The notes under the pieces were generated by a model that saw nothing but the letters and a program-made list of their open reading frames with translations, did no database searches and was not told the DNA's origin. Positions 53,762 through 62,573 of a DNA stretch of 64,000 nt are shown here, one piece after another. This DNA is from Pedobacter jeongneungensis (GTDB lineage: Bacteria; Bacteroidota; Bacteroidia; Sphingobacteriales; Sphingobacteriaceae). Both the position numbers and the translations under genes were made by a program. Where the stretch lies: the NCBI RefSeq assembly GCF_000633455.1, contig NZ_AYMG01000003.1:162913-226912 (forward strand). The letters are read 5' to 3'. How positions within the stretch are numbered: position 1 is the stretch's first letter; every line of letters starts with the position of its first letter.

Positions 53762-55567
53762 CTAAGCGAACTGCTTTCCTTTAACTTTACGTTCTTGTTC
53801 TGTTAAGAAGATTTTACGTAAACGCATACTTGCAGGTGTAACCTCGATATACTCATCAGCCTGGATATATTCCATTGCTTCTTCTAAAGAGAATTTAATT
53901 GCAGGTGCGATACGGGTGTTATCATCAGTACCAGAAGCACGCATGTTGGTTAAAGCTTTACCTTTTACCACGTTTACTACTAAATCATTATCACGGATGT
54001 GTTCACCCATAATCTGACCTTCATAAACATCAGTTCCCGGATCGATGAAGAAACGACCTCTATCTTGTAACTTATCGATTGAATAAGCTGTAGTTTGTCC
54101 TTTTTCCATTGAAACCAATACACCATTTAAACGACCAGGAATTGTACCTTTCCAAGGCTCGTAAGCTTTGAAACGGTGTGCCATAATCGCTTCACCTGCT
54201 GTAGCAGTTAAAACGTTGTTACGTAAACCAATGATACCACGTGCCGGGATTTCGAATTCTAAGTGTTGTAAATCGCCTTTTGGCTCCATAATTAACAACT
54301 CGCCTTTACGTTGAGTTACCAATTCGATTACTTTACCAGAAACTTCTGCCGGAACATCAACGATTAAAGTTTCAACCGGCTCATGTTTTTTACCATCAAT
54401 TTCTTTAATGATTACCTGAGGCTGACCAACCTGAATCTCATAACCTTCACGACGCATCGTTTCGATTAATACAGATAAATGGAGAATACCACGACCATAA
54501 ACCAACCAGGCATCTGGAGAAGCTGTTTCAACAACCTTTAAAGCTAAGTTTTTCTCAGTTTCTTTGATTAAACGCTCTTTAATACGTTGAGACGTTACTA
54601 ATTTACCTTCTTTACCAAAAAACGGAGAGTTGTTGATGGTGAACAACATGTTCATTGTTGGCTCATCAATGCTGATAACAGGTAATTGTTCTGGTGCTTC
54701 AAAATCAGCGATAGTATCACCAATATCAAAACCATCAATACCTACAACAGCACAAATATCACCTGAACTTACTTCTGTAGTACGGATTTTTCCTAAACCT
54801 TCGAAAGTATAAAGTTCTTTTACTCTTGTTTTAACGATTTTACCATCGCGTTTGATTAAAGTAACCGGCTGGTTTTCTTTAATTGTACCACGGTGAACAC
54901 GACCGATTGCAATACGACCTACGAAAGATGAATAATCTAACGAAGTGATCTGCATTTGTAATGTACCATCGTTAATTGGCGCTGGCGGGATGTTAGCAAC
55001 AACAGCATCCAATAAAGCAAAAATATCTGTAGTTGGTTTTTGCCAGTCTGTACTCATCCATCCTTGTTTAGATGAACCGTAAATTACCGGGAAATCCAAT
55101 TGCTCTTCAGTTGCTTCAAGGTTAAAGAACAATTCGAAAATCTGCTCGTAAACCTCTTCCGGGCGACAGTTTTCTTTATCCACTTTGTTTACCACCACAA
55201 TCGGTTTTAAACCCAGGGCTAAAGCTTTTTGCGTTACGAAACGTGTTTGAGGCATTGCACCTTCAAAAGCATCGCAAAGTAAAAGTACACCATCTGCCAT
55301 TTTCAAAACACGCTCTACCTCACCGCCGAAATCCGCGTGACCAGGAGTGTCAATAATGTTAATTTTTACGTCTTTGTACTGAACTGATACGTTTTTAGAT
55401 ACAATCGTGATACCACGCTCGCGCTCTAAATCGTTATTATCCAATATCAAATCTCCTGTTTGTTCGTTGTCACGAAAAATAGAACAAGAGTGTAAAATCT
55501 TATCAACCAACGTGGTTTTACCGTGGTCAACGTGTGCTATAATAGCTATATTTCTAATCTTTTGCAT
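53762..55567 (-). CDS. typA: Ribosome-associated translational GTPase TypA/BipA
   Basis: 601 residues, full length. The GTPase domain shows AHVDHGKTTLVD (G1, about 10-21), RERGITIVSKN (G2), DTPGHADFGGEVER (G3) and VVNKVDKENCRPEE (G4, the TypA-specific continuation). Domains II, III, V-like and the TypA C-terminal domain follow (IEVTPASMRLRKIFL near the end). It binds 70S ribosomes and helps 50S assembly, mainly in the cold and under stress. A strong terminator follows. Confidence 0.97.
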   Translation of the reverse strand: MQKIRNIAIIAHVDHGKTTLVDKILHSCSIFRDNEQTGDLILDNNDLERERGITIVSKNVSVQYKDVKINIIDTPGHADFGGEVERVLKMADGVLLLCDAFEGAMPQTRFVTQKALALGLKPIVVVNKVDKENCRPEEVYEQIFELFFNLEATEEQLDFPVIYGSSKQGWMSTDWQKPTTDIFALLDAVVANIPPAPINDGTLQMQITSLDYSSFVGRIAIGRVHRGTIKENQPVTLIKRDGKIVKTRVKELYTFEGLGKIRTTEVSSGDICAVVGIDGFDIGDTIADFEAPEQLPVISIDEPTMNMLFTINNSPFFGKEGKLVTSQRIKERLIKETEKNLALKVVETASPDAWLVYGRGILHLSVLIETMRREGYEIQVGQPQVIIKEIDGKKHEPVETLIVDVPAEVSGKVIELVTQRKGELLIMEPKGDLQHLEFEIPARGIIGLRNNVLTATAGEAIMAHRFKAYEPWKGTIPGRLNGVLVSMEKGQTTAYSIDKLQDRGRFFIDPGTDVYEGQIMGEHIRDNDLVVNVVKGKALTNMRASGTDDNTRIAPAIKFSLEEAMEYIQADEYIEVTPASMRLRKIFLTEQERKVKGKQFA

Positions 55568-55772
55568 AAAATGCGCCTCAAATTTGGCGCAAAGATAGTG
55601 TTTAGAAATGGATTTTCTACTATATAACTCACTATTTAATGCTATGATAATGTTGCAATTATCTCATTTTTAAATAGAAATCAATAACAGATTTGAGCAA
55701 AATATTTAAAAGGAAACAAAATCATTAAATTAGCCATGATAGAATATAAGGCATCCCCCTACTCAATTACCA

Positions 55773-56132
55773 ATGAAAATCCAGACCCATACCATAAATA
55801 ATACTAACATCGCCGAAATTATTTCGGAAGAAGTGATCATTAACAATATTGAAGATGGCCTGGATTTATTGGGGAATTTGTATTACCAGGATTTTGGAAA
55901 AATTATTATCCACAAACAAAATATCACGCCCGATTTCTTCGACCTGAAAAACGGAATAGCCGGAGAAATTCTTCAAAAATTCTCAAATTACCGGGTTAGT
56001 CTTGCTATCATTGGTGATTTTGGTGCATTCGAGAGCAAAAGTGTTAAAGATTTTATTTACGAAAGTAATAAGGGTAAACATGTAAATTTCCTATCATCGA
56101 CAGCCGAAGCTTTGCAAAAATTTGCCGGTTAA
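55773..56132 (+). CDS. DUF4180 protein
   Basis: 119 residues without signal or membrane segments. The pattern EIISEEVIINNIEDGLDLLGNLYYQDFGKIIIHKQNITPDFFDLK followed by GIAGEILQKFSNYRVSLAIIGDFGAFESKSVKDFIYESNKG is that of DUF4180, a small cytosolic family of unknown role. It is divergent from typA and ends just ahead of a palindromic repeat. Confidence 0.85.
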   Translation: MKIQTHTINNTNIAEIISEEVIINNIEDGLDLLGNLYYQDFGKIIIHKQNITPDFFDLKNGIAGEILQKFSNYRVSLAIIGDFGAFESKSVKDFIYESNKGKHVNFLSSTAEALQKFAG

Positions 56133-56146
56133 GCCATTCGCCCACT

Positions 56147-56218
56147 TTGTCACATTGAGCTTGTCGAAATGCTTTAAGCAGTGTTATGATAGATCCTTCG
56201 ACAAGCTCAGGATGACAA
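56147..56218. repeat. Second full copy of the TTGTCAC...GATGACAA repeat
   Basis: TTGTCAC at the left and GATGACAA at the right, with GAGCTTGTCGAA/TTCGACAAGCTC within, match the unit at 33739-33810, including CAGTGTTA in the loop. It separates two convergent genes and may end both transcripts. Confidence 0.75.
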
Positions 56219-56240
56219 TTCTATATTAAAGTTATAAATC

Positions 56241-56693
56241 TTAAATATTTTTGTTTAACCAATCCTGATATGAAATCACCCCTAACTCAGGCTTAGCTTC
56301 ACCTTCCAAAATGGCAATGAATTCGAGTGCATGCCCATCCGGATCGTTAAAATAAATGGCCAAGGCAGGCATCCAGGCAAAAACCATGGGCTCCCGATCG
56401 CCGCTTTTAAGAAAATTATAAGGCCGGAGATGATTAGATTCTAGAAACTGAACAGATTTATTCAGCACGTCATCCATATCACAACGGAAGGCAAAATGCC
56501 TGATATCGATTTCTTCTTTTGGCTTTTCCCAGATTCCCAACATGGCTTCCTGTGGTTTTCCGACCCAGAAAAAAGCAATTCTCCGTTCTTCTTCATAATG
56601 ACACTGCGTTAAGCCCAAAACGTTGCTATAAAAATCGATCGATCTTTCTAAATCTTCTACGTAGATATGTGTTTCAAATAATCCCTTTATCAT
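56241..56693 (-). CDS. VOC-family (glyoxalase/bleomycin-resistance fold) protein
   Basis: 150 residues. ETHIYVEDLERSIDFYSNVLGL (His8) opens the first paired beta-alpha-beta module, RHFAFRCDMDD the second (His near 67), and IYFNDPDGHALEFIAIL near 118-130 supplies the last metal ligands. The pattern fits a single-chain VOC metalloprotein acting as homodimer or pseudo-dimer. Substrate is unknown. Cytosolic, one gene. Confidence 0.88.
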   Translation of the reverse strand: MIKGLFETHIYVEDLERSIDFYSNVLGLTQCHYEEERRIAFFWVGKPQEAMLGIWEKPKEEIDIRHFAFRCDMDDVLNKSVQFLESNHLRPYNFLKSGDREPMVFAWMPALAIYFNDPDGHALEFIAILEGEAKPELGVISYQDWLNKNI

Positions 56694-56833
56694 ACGGTGA
56701 AAGTAGGAATAAGTAACTGTCGCAAAAAATCATGTTTTTCGATACCTGCATCAATAAAATCGATAGACAAAATTTTCTGCAAATTTGGGTTACCAAAATG
56801 CCGCTAATGTATTAATTGTAACAAGCAGATTGA

Positions 56834-57511
56834 ATGAATAAAAGGATTTTAAAATATACAGGCAGATTTTTAGTAGTTTTTATCGCATTGATTGGAATTT
56901 ACTTCCTCACTGCCTTTTGCTGTTCACGAATAACAATTAACGCTAACCCTGCAAACCCTAAAGAAATTGCCATTTATATTATGACGAATGGCGTACACAC
57001 AGACATAATTGTACCTGCGGTTACCGGACAAATAAACTGGACCAAAGAAATCAGTTATCAGAACACTTTAGAAGCTGATAGCACGTATCAGTACCTGGCC
57101 ATAGGCTGGGGCGATAAAAAATTCTACCTCGAAACACCTGCATTTTCAGATTTAAAACTTAGTAACGGTTTAAGTGCAATCTCAGGGCTGAGTACATCAG
57201 CCATGCATACCACTTATTACAAAAACATTAGGGAAGATGCGAGCTGTAAAAAAATAATGATCAGTAAAGCGCAATACCAGTTATTGATCGATTATATTTT
57301 AAAGAGCTTTACTAAAGATGAAACCGGAAGGCTTGTTAATGTTAAATCAAACATTCACTACGATATTGGTGATGCTTTTTATAAAGCCAATGGCAGCTAT
57401 AGCATTTTTAAAACCTGTAACACCTGGGCCAATGGCGCTTTAAAAAGTTGCGGACAACCAAGTTGTTTATGGACGATATTTGATACCGGTATTTTTTTGA
57501 AGTATAAATAG
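56834..57511 (+). CDS. DUF2459 protein (TIGR02117-type), membrane-anchored
   Basis: 225 residues with one N-terminal membrane segment (FLVVFIALIGIYFLTAF). EIAIYIMTNGVHTDIIVPA (His near 55) and the later YLAIGWGDKKFYLETP, MHTTYY and FKTCNTWANGALKSCG are the family marks; the Cys and His may form a papain-like site as in related amidases. The role of this family, often near polyhydroxyalkanoate or stress genes, is unproven. It is followed by a palindromic repeat. Confidence 0.82.
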   Translation: MNKRILKYTGRFLVVFIALIGIYFLTAFCCSRITINANPANPKEIAIYIMTNGVHTDIIVPAVTGQINWTKEISYQNTLEADSTYQYLAIGWGDKKFYLETPAFSDLKLSNGLSAISGLSTSAMHTTYYKNIREDASCKKIMISKAQYQLLIDYILKSFTKDETGRLVNVKSNIHYDIGDAFYKANGSYSIFKTCNTWANGALKSCGQPSCLWTIFDTGIFLKYK

Positions 57512-57524
57512 CCATGCGATCGAT

Positions 57525-57606
57525 CGTCATTCCCAACCCGATAGCTATCGGGTCGATTGGGAATCTTAAAGCGCTTGTATTACGATTCCCGCATGCGCGG
57601 GAATGA
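57525..57606. repeat. Second copy of the GTCATTCCC repeat
   Basis: CCCGATAGCTATCGGG forms the same central palindrome as the unit at 31845-31931, but an extra element (TCGATTGGGAAT against ATTCCCAA) makes the flanks less symmetrical. A GATTCCCGC-ATGC-GCGGGAAT hairpin follows. It lies between convergent genes. Confidence 0.7.
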
Positions 57607-57630
57607 TGACCATACAAATCGATTCTATCA

Positions 57631-58443
57631 CTAAACCTCAAATGCCCAATCTAAAAAGGCAGGCATTACACTTTCCCAGGTAGGCACATCATGTTTACCC
57701 CCAACTCTTTCATAATAAAAAACATTTTCGGGTCTTTTATAACCTTTCTTAAGGAGGATTTTTACAATATCGATCGTATCATCAATCGAATCGATGATCA
57801 TATTTTTATTCCGATCGGCCTTTTCATCTTCCGTTCCGGTCATCAACCAGAATTTCATATCAGTTTTGGTAGCTGTATTTTCGATTTTTGCATGCATAAT
57901 GCGGTCGGCATCGGTATAGCCGTCGGTTAAATCTTTCTTTCTCCACCAAAATGCGCCAGAGAAAACACCGATTGCATCAAAAGCAGCTGGATTGTTCCAC
58001 GCAATATCGAAAGCAGATAAACCGCCTAAAGAGAACCCTGCAAAACCAACCTTACCGGTAATTGGCATCGCAATTTTCTTTTTAACAAAAGGCAGCAATT
58101 CTTTAATCACAAAATCACTATAAAGCTGGGCTTTTGCACCACGACCTTTAAAATCGGGTACACCTGCAACACCATATTCCATTAGGCGGTCTTCTGATGC
58201 CTTAATGGCCACAACAATTAACCTGTGGTTTCTTTTGCCATGATGTGCATCTTCCAAAATCCGCCTGAAGTCCATTTTCGCAACATCTTGTCCGTCATTT
58301 AAGAATAAAAGTTCTATTTTCTCATTCCCTAAAATACCTTCAGGCGTATAAATATCTATTTCTACCTCGTGCTTTAAATAAGCCGATGGTATTTTAAAGT
58401 TGCTGATATTAACTTTTACCGATAAAATTGTTGTGTACATCAT
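57631..58443 (-). CDS. Esterase, alpha/beta-hydrolase fold
   Basis: 270 residues from ATG 58443; ATG 58440 directly after it is equally possible and ATG 58461 adds six residues. The nucleophile is in GFSLGGLSAFD near 142; Asp and His are probably in the TGTEDEKADRN and GGKHDVPTW segments near 206 and 253. The pattern belongs to the putative-esterase family (FrsA/IroE-like, enterobactin esterase relatives). No signal peptide. It is divergent from a second esterase and next to the amidoligase genes, so it may act on their product. Confidence 0.8.
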   Translation of the reverse strand: MMYTTILSVKVNISNFKIPSAYLKHEVEIDIYTPEGILGNEKIELLFLNDGQDVAKMDFRRILEDAHHGKRNHRLIVVAIKASEDRLMEYGVAGVPDFKGRGAKAQLYSDFVIKELLPFVKKKIAMPITGKVGFAGFSLGGLSAFDIAWNNPAAFDAIGVFSGAFWWRKKDLTDGYTDADRIMHAKIENTATKTDMKFWLMTGTEDEKADRNKNMIIDSIDDTIDIVKILLKKGYKRPENVFYYERVGGKHDVPTWESVMPAFLDWAFEV

Positions 58444-58623
58444 AATCAAATCCCCTATCACATGGCAACCGCCTCAGAATTTCGGGGCAAAGGTACAAAT
58501 CTTGCTAAACTATTAATTACCAAAGGTTAATTTTTACAATTCGCTTTGATTTGCATTAAATTAGGACTTAAACTATTCTTTTTACAGATTTAAATTTATA
58601 CCTTAAGTCATTCAATTTTTATT

Positions 58624-59331
58624 ATGGTTAAAGAAGAACATAAGAAATGGTACAGCCCGAATTTAGGTGGCGAAATCGACATGCTCATCTTTGGTCACGG
58701 TGGTATCCCTATTCTACTGTTCCCAACAAGCATGGGGCGATATTTTGAAAATAAGGATTTCAATTTAATAGACTCTGTTGAGGGGTTTATTAATGAAGGA
58801 AAAATTAAGATCTATTGTCCTGATGGCGTTGACAAATTGAGCTGGTACAACAAAAGTATTCATCCCGCAGATCGTGTTAAGAACCACATCTGGTACGACA
58901 AGTATCTGCTTGAAGAAGTTGCCCCTTTAGCACGGCATGAAACCGGACACAGCAAAATTATTACTGCTGGTTGTAGTTTTGGCGGCTATCATGCAGCAAA
59001 TTTCGCTTTCCGGCACCCGTGGCTGGTGAGTCATATGTTTAGCATGAGTGGTGCTTTTGATATTTCAGGCCAGCTGGATGGCTTTTACAATGACGATGTT
59101 TATTTCAATAACCCTGTAGATTATCTTTTAACCAACAGTAATCCCGAACTGCATTACATGAAAATTGTATTGGGTACAACCGACCGCGACATGTGCAGAC
59201 CGGATAATGAACGTTTATCAGCTATTTTAAACAAAAAAGGCATCGACCACTGGCTTGATATCAGACAAAATGCAGACCACGACTGGCCGATCTGGAGAGA
59301 GATGTTTCCGAATTATATTGCACAGCTATAG
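58624..59331 (+). CDS. Esterase-like alpha/beta hydrolase of the amidoligase cluster
   Basis: 235 residues, no signal peptide. The nucleophile elbow is GCSFGGYHAANFA (Ser near 120), and MSGAFDISG, LGTTDRDMCRPDN and HDWPIWREMFP supply the later strand ends with Asp and His. FGHGGIPILLFPTSMGRYFEN near the start is typical for this subgroup of putative esterases. It precedes the ATP-grasp gene by 104 bases. In an amidoligase setting it could release, transfer or hydrolyse an ester or amide of the product. Confidence 0.78.
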   Translation: MVKEEHKKWYSPNLGGEIDMLIFGHGGIPILLFPTSMGRYFENKDFNLIDSVEGFINEGKIKIYCPDGVDKLSWYNKSIHPADRVKNHIWYDKYLLEEVAPLARHETGHSKIITAGCSFGGYHAANFAFRHPWLVSHMFSMSGAFDISGQLDGFYNDDVYFNNPVDYLLTNSNPELHYMKIVLGTTDRDMCRPDNERLSAILNKKGIDHWLDIRQNADHDWPIWREMFPNYIAQL

Positions 59332-59435
59332 ATTTTAGTCCTAAGTCCCGAGGCCTAAATCCAGAATCGATTAGACTATAATAATCAAACAATTAACCGA
59401 TTAACCAGTTAAACAATTAAACTAAAATAGTACCA

Positions 59436-60488
59436 ATGAAAAAAATAGGGATTTTATTCGGACAGGAGCGTTCTTTTCCTGAAGCCGTAATCGAAAGAAT
59501 CAATCAAAAAGCGGAAAAAGGCATTACTGCTGAAGCTGTTAAAATCGACAAAATATTTCAGAATGTACCCCTAGGCTATTCGGTCATAATCGATCGCATT
59601 TCACAGGATGTGCCATTCTACCGCGCATCTTTAAAAAATGCTGCCATTACGGGTACTGCTGTAATCAATAATCCATTCTGGTGGAGTGCTGATGAGAAAT
59701 TTTTCAATAATGCACTGGCCGAACAAATTGGTGTGCCCGTACCTAAAACGGCATTAATTCCTTCTAGGGAGCATCCTACAGGAACCACGGGCGAATCTTT
59801 TTCTAACTTAGCAATGCCATTAGATTGGGATGCAATTTTCGAATACACAGGTTTCCCGGCTTACATGAAACCTTACGATGGTGGCGGTTGGAGAGATGTT
59901 TACAAATTACATAACAAAGAAGATTTTTTCGACAAACATAGCGGTACACAACAATTGGTGATGCTTTTGCAGGAAGAAATCATTTTTGAAGAATATTTCA
60001 GGTGTTACTGCATTGGCGGTAAACATGTACGCATTATGCAATACGACCCGCGCAACCCACATCATTTACGTTATGCAACAGAGGGAAAATCGCCTGATCC
60101 TAAACTACTTAAAACCGTTGAGGAATACACCTTAAAGTTATGCCAATATTTAGGCTACGACTTTAACACGGTAGAATTCGCTGTGCGTGATGGGGTGCCA
60201 ATTGCAATCGATTTCTGTAATCCTGCACCAGATGCTGATATCAATAGCGTTGGTCAGGAAAATTTTGATTGGGTAGTAGAAACCACAGCAAATTATGCCA
60301 TAGAAAGGGCAAAAGCACAAAAAGACGGTCAGGATAATTTAACCTGGGGCGAATACATTAAAGCATCTGTTGGCGGGAAACCCTTAATTGCAAAAGCAGC
60401 TCCAAAAGTTGCTAAAACTGCAACAGCTAAAAAAGTGACCACAGCAAAAGCGCCTGCAGAGCCTAAAAAAGCTGCAGCAAAAAAATAA
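59436..60488 (+). CDS. ATP-grasp carboxylate-amine ligase
   Basis: 350 residues. A pre-ATP-grasp start (KKIGILFGQERSFPEAVIERIN) leads to FPAYMKPYDGGGWRDVYKL (ATP-binding Lys and Gly-rich loop, about 145-165), LLQEEIIFEEYFRCYCIGGKHVRIMQYDP (substrate and adenine-binding strands) and YDFNTVEFAVRDGVPIAIDFCNPAPDADIN (metal-binding Glu/Asp, Asn). The fold makes amide bonds through acyl phosphates. A Lys/Ala/Pro-rich tail of about 38 residues ends the protein. It is first of four tightly placed ligase-type genes. Confidence 0.87.
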   Translation: MKKIGILFGQERSFPEAVIERINQKAEKGITAEAVKIDKIFQNVPLGYSVIIDRISQDVPFYRASLKNAAITGTAVINNPFWWSADEKFFNNALAEQIGVPVPKTALIPSREHPTGTTGESFSNLAMPLDWDAIFEYTGFPAYMKPYDGGGWRDVYKLHNKEDFFDKHSGTQQLVMLLQEEIIFEEYFRCYCIGGKHVRIMQYDPRNPHHLRYATEGKSPDPKLLKTVEEYTLKLCQYLGYDFNTVEFAVRDGVPIAIDFCNPAPDADINSVGQENFDWVVETTANYAIERAKAQKDGQDNLTWGEYIKASVGGKPLIAKAAPKVAKTATAKKVTTAKAPAEPKKAAAKK

Positions 60489-60517
60489 TTGGGATTTAAA
60501 TTTTAACCGATATCAGG

Positions 60518-61618
60518 ATGAACGAGTTTACGCTGGGCATAGAAGAAGAGTACATGGTAATTGATCCCGTTACCAGAGAGCTTACTTCGCATGACCAAAA
60601 AATTGTAGAGGCTGCACAAAAAATACACAAAGACCAGGTAAAGGCAGAAATGCACCAGGCCGTGGTTGAAGTAGGAACCGGCATTTGCAAAACCACCACC
60701 GAAGCGCGTAAAGAGATTTCGCAGTTGCGCTACACCGTATCGCAACTTGCCGGAGAACAAGGTTTGAGAATCGGTGCCGCCGGTACGCATCCCTTTTCGC
60801 ACTGGGAAAAACAATTAATTACAGAACATCCCCGTTACAACGAAATTGTTAACGAACTGCAGGAGGCCGCCCGCTCTAACCTTATTTTTGGCCTGCATGT
60901 ACACGTCGGCTTTCAATCGCGTGAGCTGGCCATTCATATTGCCAATCAGGTGAGGTATTTTCTGCCGCACGTTTTTGCCTTATCAACTAATTCCCCTTTC
61001 TGGGAATCGCGAAATACAGGATACAAATCTTTCAGGACTAAAATATTTGATAAATTTCCACGAACAGGTATCCCAGATATTTTTAACAGCATAGAAGATT
61101 ACGACAATTATGTAAAACTACTCATCAAAACCAATTGCATGGATAATGCAAAGAAGATTTGGTGGGATATCCGAGTACATCCATTTTTCGATACGGTTGA
61201 GTTTAGAATATGTGATTGCCCGATGCTAATTGATGAAACCATGGCTTTTACGGCATTATTTCAGGCATTATGTGCTAAACTCTATAAATTGCGCTTGCAG
61301 AATATGGAGTTTATCAGTTACTCCAGGGCTTTAATCAACGAAAATAAATGGCGTGCAGCCCGCTACGGAATTGATGGTAACCTGATCGATTTCGGAAAAG
61401 AAATGGAAGTAAACTGCCGCAACCTCGTTTTAGAACTGTTAGATTTTGTTGATGATGTGGTAGATGAATTGGGCTGCCGGGAGGATATCAGTTATGTGCA
61501 TAAAATTCTGGAACATGGCACAGGTGCCGACAGGCAGTTGGCAGTTTACCAACAAACTGGTAGCTTTGAGGCGGTAGTAGATTACATTACTACTCAAACA
61601 CTTATAGGCACAAAGTAA
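60518..61618 (+). CDS. GCS2/YbdK-type carboxylate-amine ligase
   Basis: 366 residues. NEFTLGIEEEYMVIDPVTRELTSHDQKIV is the characteristic start of the glutamate-cysteine ligase 2 family, and IFGLHVHVGFQSRELAIHIANQVRYFLP and WWDIRVHPFFDTVEFRICDCPM follow at the active site. YbdK itself has weak gamma-glutamyl-cysteine ligase activity; relatives join carboxylates and amines at the cost of ATP. Spacing is 29 bases to the upstream ATP-grasp gene and 7 to the next gene, so all are one operon. Confidence 0.9.
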   Translation: MNEFTLGIEEEYMVIDPVTRELTSHDQKIVEAAQKIHKDQVKAEMHQAVVEVGTGICKTTTEARKEISQLRYTVSQLAGEQGLRIGAAGTHPFSHWEKQLITEHPRYNEIVNELQEAARSNLIFGLHVHVGFQSRELAIHIANQVRYFLPHVFALSTNSPFWESRNTGYKSFRTKIFDKFPRTGIPDIFNSIEDYDNYVKLLIKTNCMDNAKKIWWDIRVHPFFDTVEFRICDCPMLIDETMAFTALFQALCAKLYKLRLQNMEFISYSRALINENKWRAARYGIDGNLIDFGKEMEVNCRNLVLELLDFVDDVVDELGCREDISYVHKILEHGTGADRQLAVYQQTGSFEAVVDYITTQTLIGTK

Positions 61619-61625
61619 TTTTACA

Positions 61626-62480
61626 ATGGATAAAAGTAGCTTAAAGGTGGCCGTTATCGACTTGAATAACGGCGCACCTAATCAGGGTATGCGGGGGATT
61701 CAGGAAATTTTATCCCGTTTTAGAAACGAAAACAATATCGACCTCACTTTTGATATTTTTGACTTAAGACAAAAAGGAGAAATACCTGGCATTGATTATG
61801 ATGCGTATATTTCTAGTGGTGGACCAGGAAGCCCGATTGAAAGCAAAGGAGAAAAATGGGAAAACGATTTTTTTAATCTTCTGGACCAGATTGAAGCTTT
61901 TAACTGTAAAAATGAGGAAAGAAAAAAATATGCTTTTTTGATCTGCCATTCTTTTCAACTAGCATGCAGAAAATACGAATTGGGCAATGTAACCGAAAGA
62001 CGATCAAACGCTTTTGGCATTTTTCCCATTACTTTAACTGATGAAGGAGAAAATGATGAGATTTTTAACGGCATCACCAATCCGTTCTTTTCTGTTGATA
62101 GCCGCGATTGGCAGGTGATTGAACCTGATTTTGCTGCTTTTGAGAAAAAAGGTGCAAAACTTTTGGCCATCGAGAAAGAGCGTAAGCATATTAACCTGGA
62201 GCGCTGCATGATGTCGATCCGTTTTTCTGATGAAATTATTGGCACACAATTTCACCCGGAGGCCGATCCGGTAGGCATGAAAATGTATTTGCTTCAGGAA
62301 GAAAAGAAAAAAGCAATTGTTGATATGCATGGCGAACAAAAATACCTCGATATGTTAAATAGTTTAGACGATCCGGCAAGGATTGTATTAACGCAAAGCG
62401 TGATTTTACCTAATTTCTTGCAGAAAGCAATTGGAAATTTGCAAAAACAGTCGTCATTGCGAACTGAAGAAGTAGATTGA
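61626..62480 (+). CDS. Class-I glutamine-amidotransferase-like protein with repeat-derived C-terminus
   Basis: 284 residues. The GAT1 landmarks are ISSGGPGSP (63-71), the nucleophile Cys107 in FLICHSFQLAC and His210/Glu212 in QFHPEAD. The elbow reads C-H-S-F, not the usual C-x-G, so use of glutamine as ammonia donor is plausible but not certain; a peptidase-like role is the alternative. The last nine residues (SSLRTEEVD) and the stop codon lie inside a palindromic repeat that begins at 62452. It follows the GCS2 gene by seven bases. Confidence 0.85.
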   Translation: MDKSSLKVAVIDLNNGAPNQGMRGIQEILSRFRNENNIDLTFDIFDLRQKGEIPGIDYDAYISSGGPGSPIESKGEKWENDFFNLLDQIEAFNCKNEERKKYAFLICHSFQLACRKYELGNVTERRSNAFGIFPITLTDEGENDEIFNGITNPFFSVDSRDWQVIEPDFAAFEKKGAKLLAIEKERKHINLERCMMSIRFSDEIIGTQFHPEADPVGMKMYLLQEEKKKAIVDMHGEQKYLDMLNSLDDPARIVLTQSVILPNFLQKAIGNLQKQSSLRTEEVD

Positions 62481-62557
62481 GCGAATGAGTGAAGCAATCT
62501 TTTTACAACATAAAAGATTGCTTCGTTTCGATGAAAAATCGAAAACTCGCAATGACG
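62452..62557. repeat. CGTCATTGCGA palindrome overlapping the end of the amidotransferase gene
   Basis: CGTCATTGCGAACT at the left and CTCGCAATGACG at the right, with GAAGCAATCTTTT/AAAAGATTGCTTC inside, match the array units at 13790-15225, here in the opposite orientation. The unit covers the last nine codons of the upstream gene and ends 16 bases before the next start codon. Confidence 0.85.
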
Positions 62558-62573
62558 AAAACTATAAAAACCT

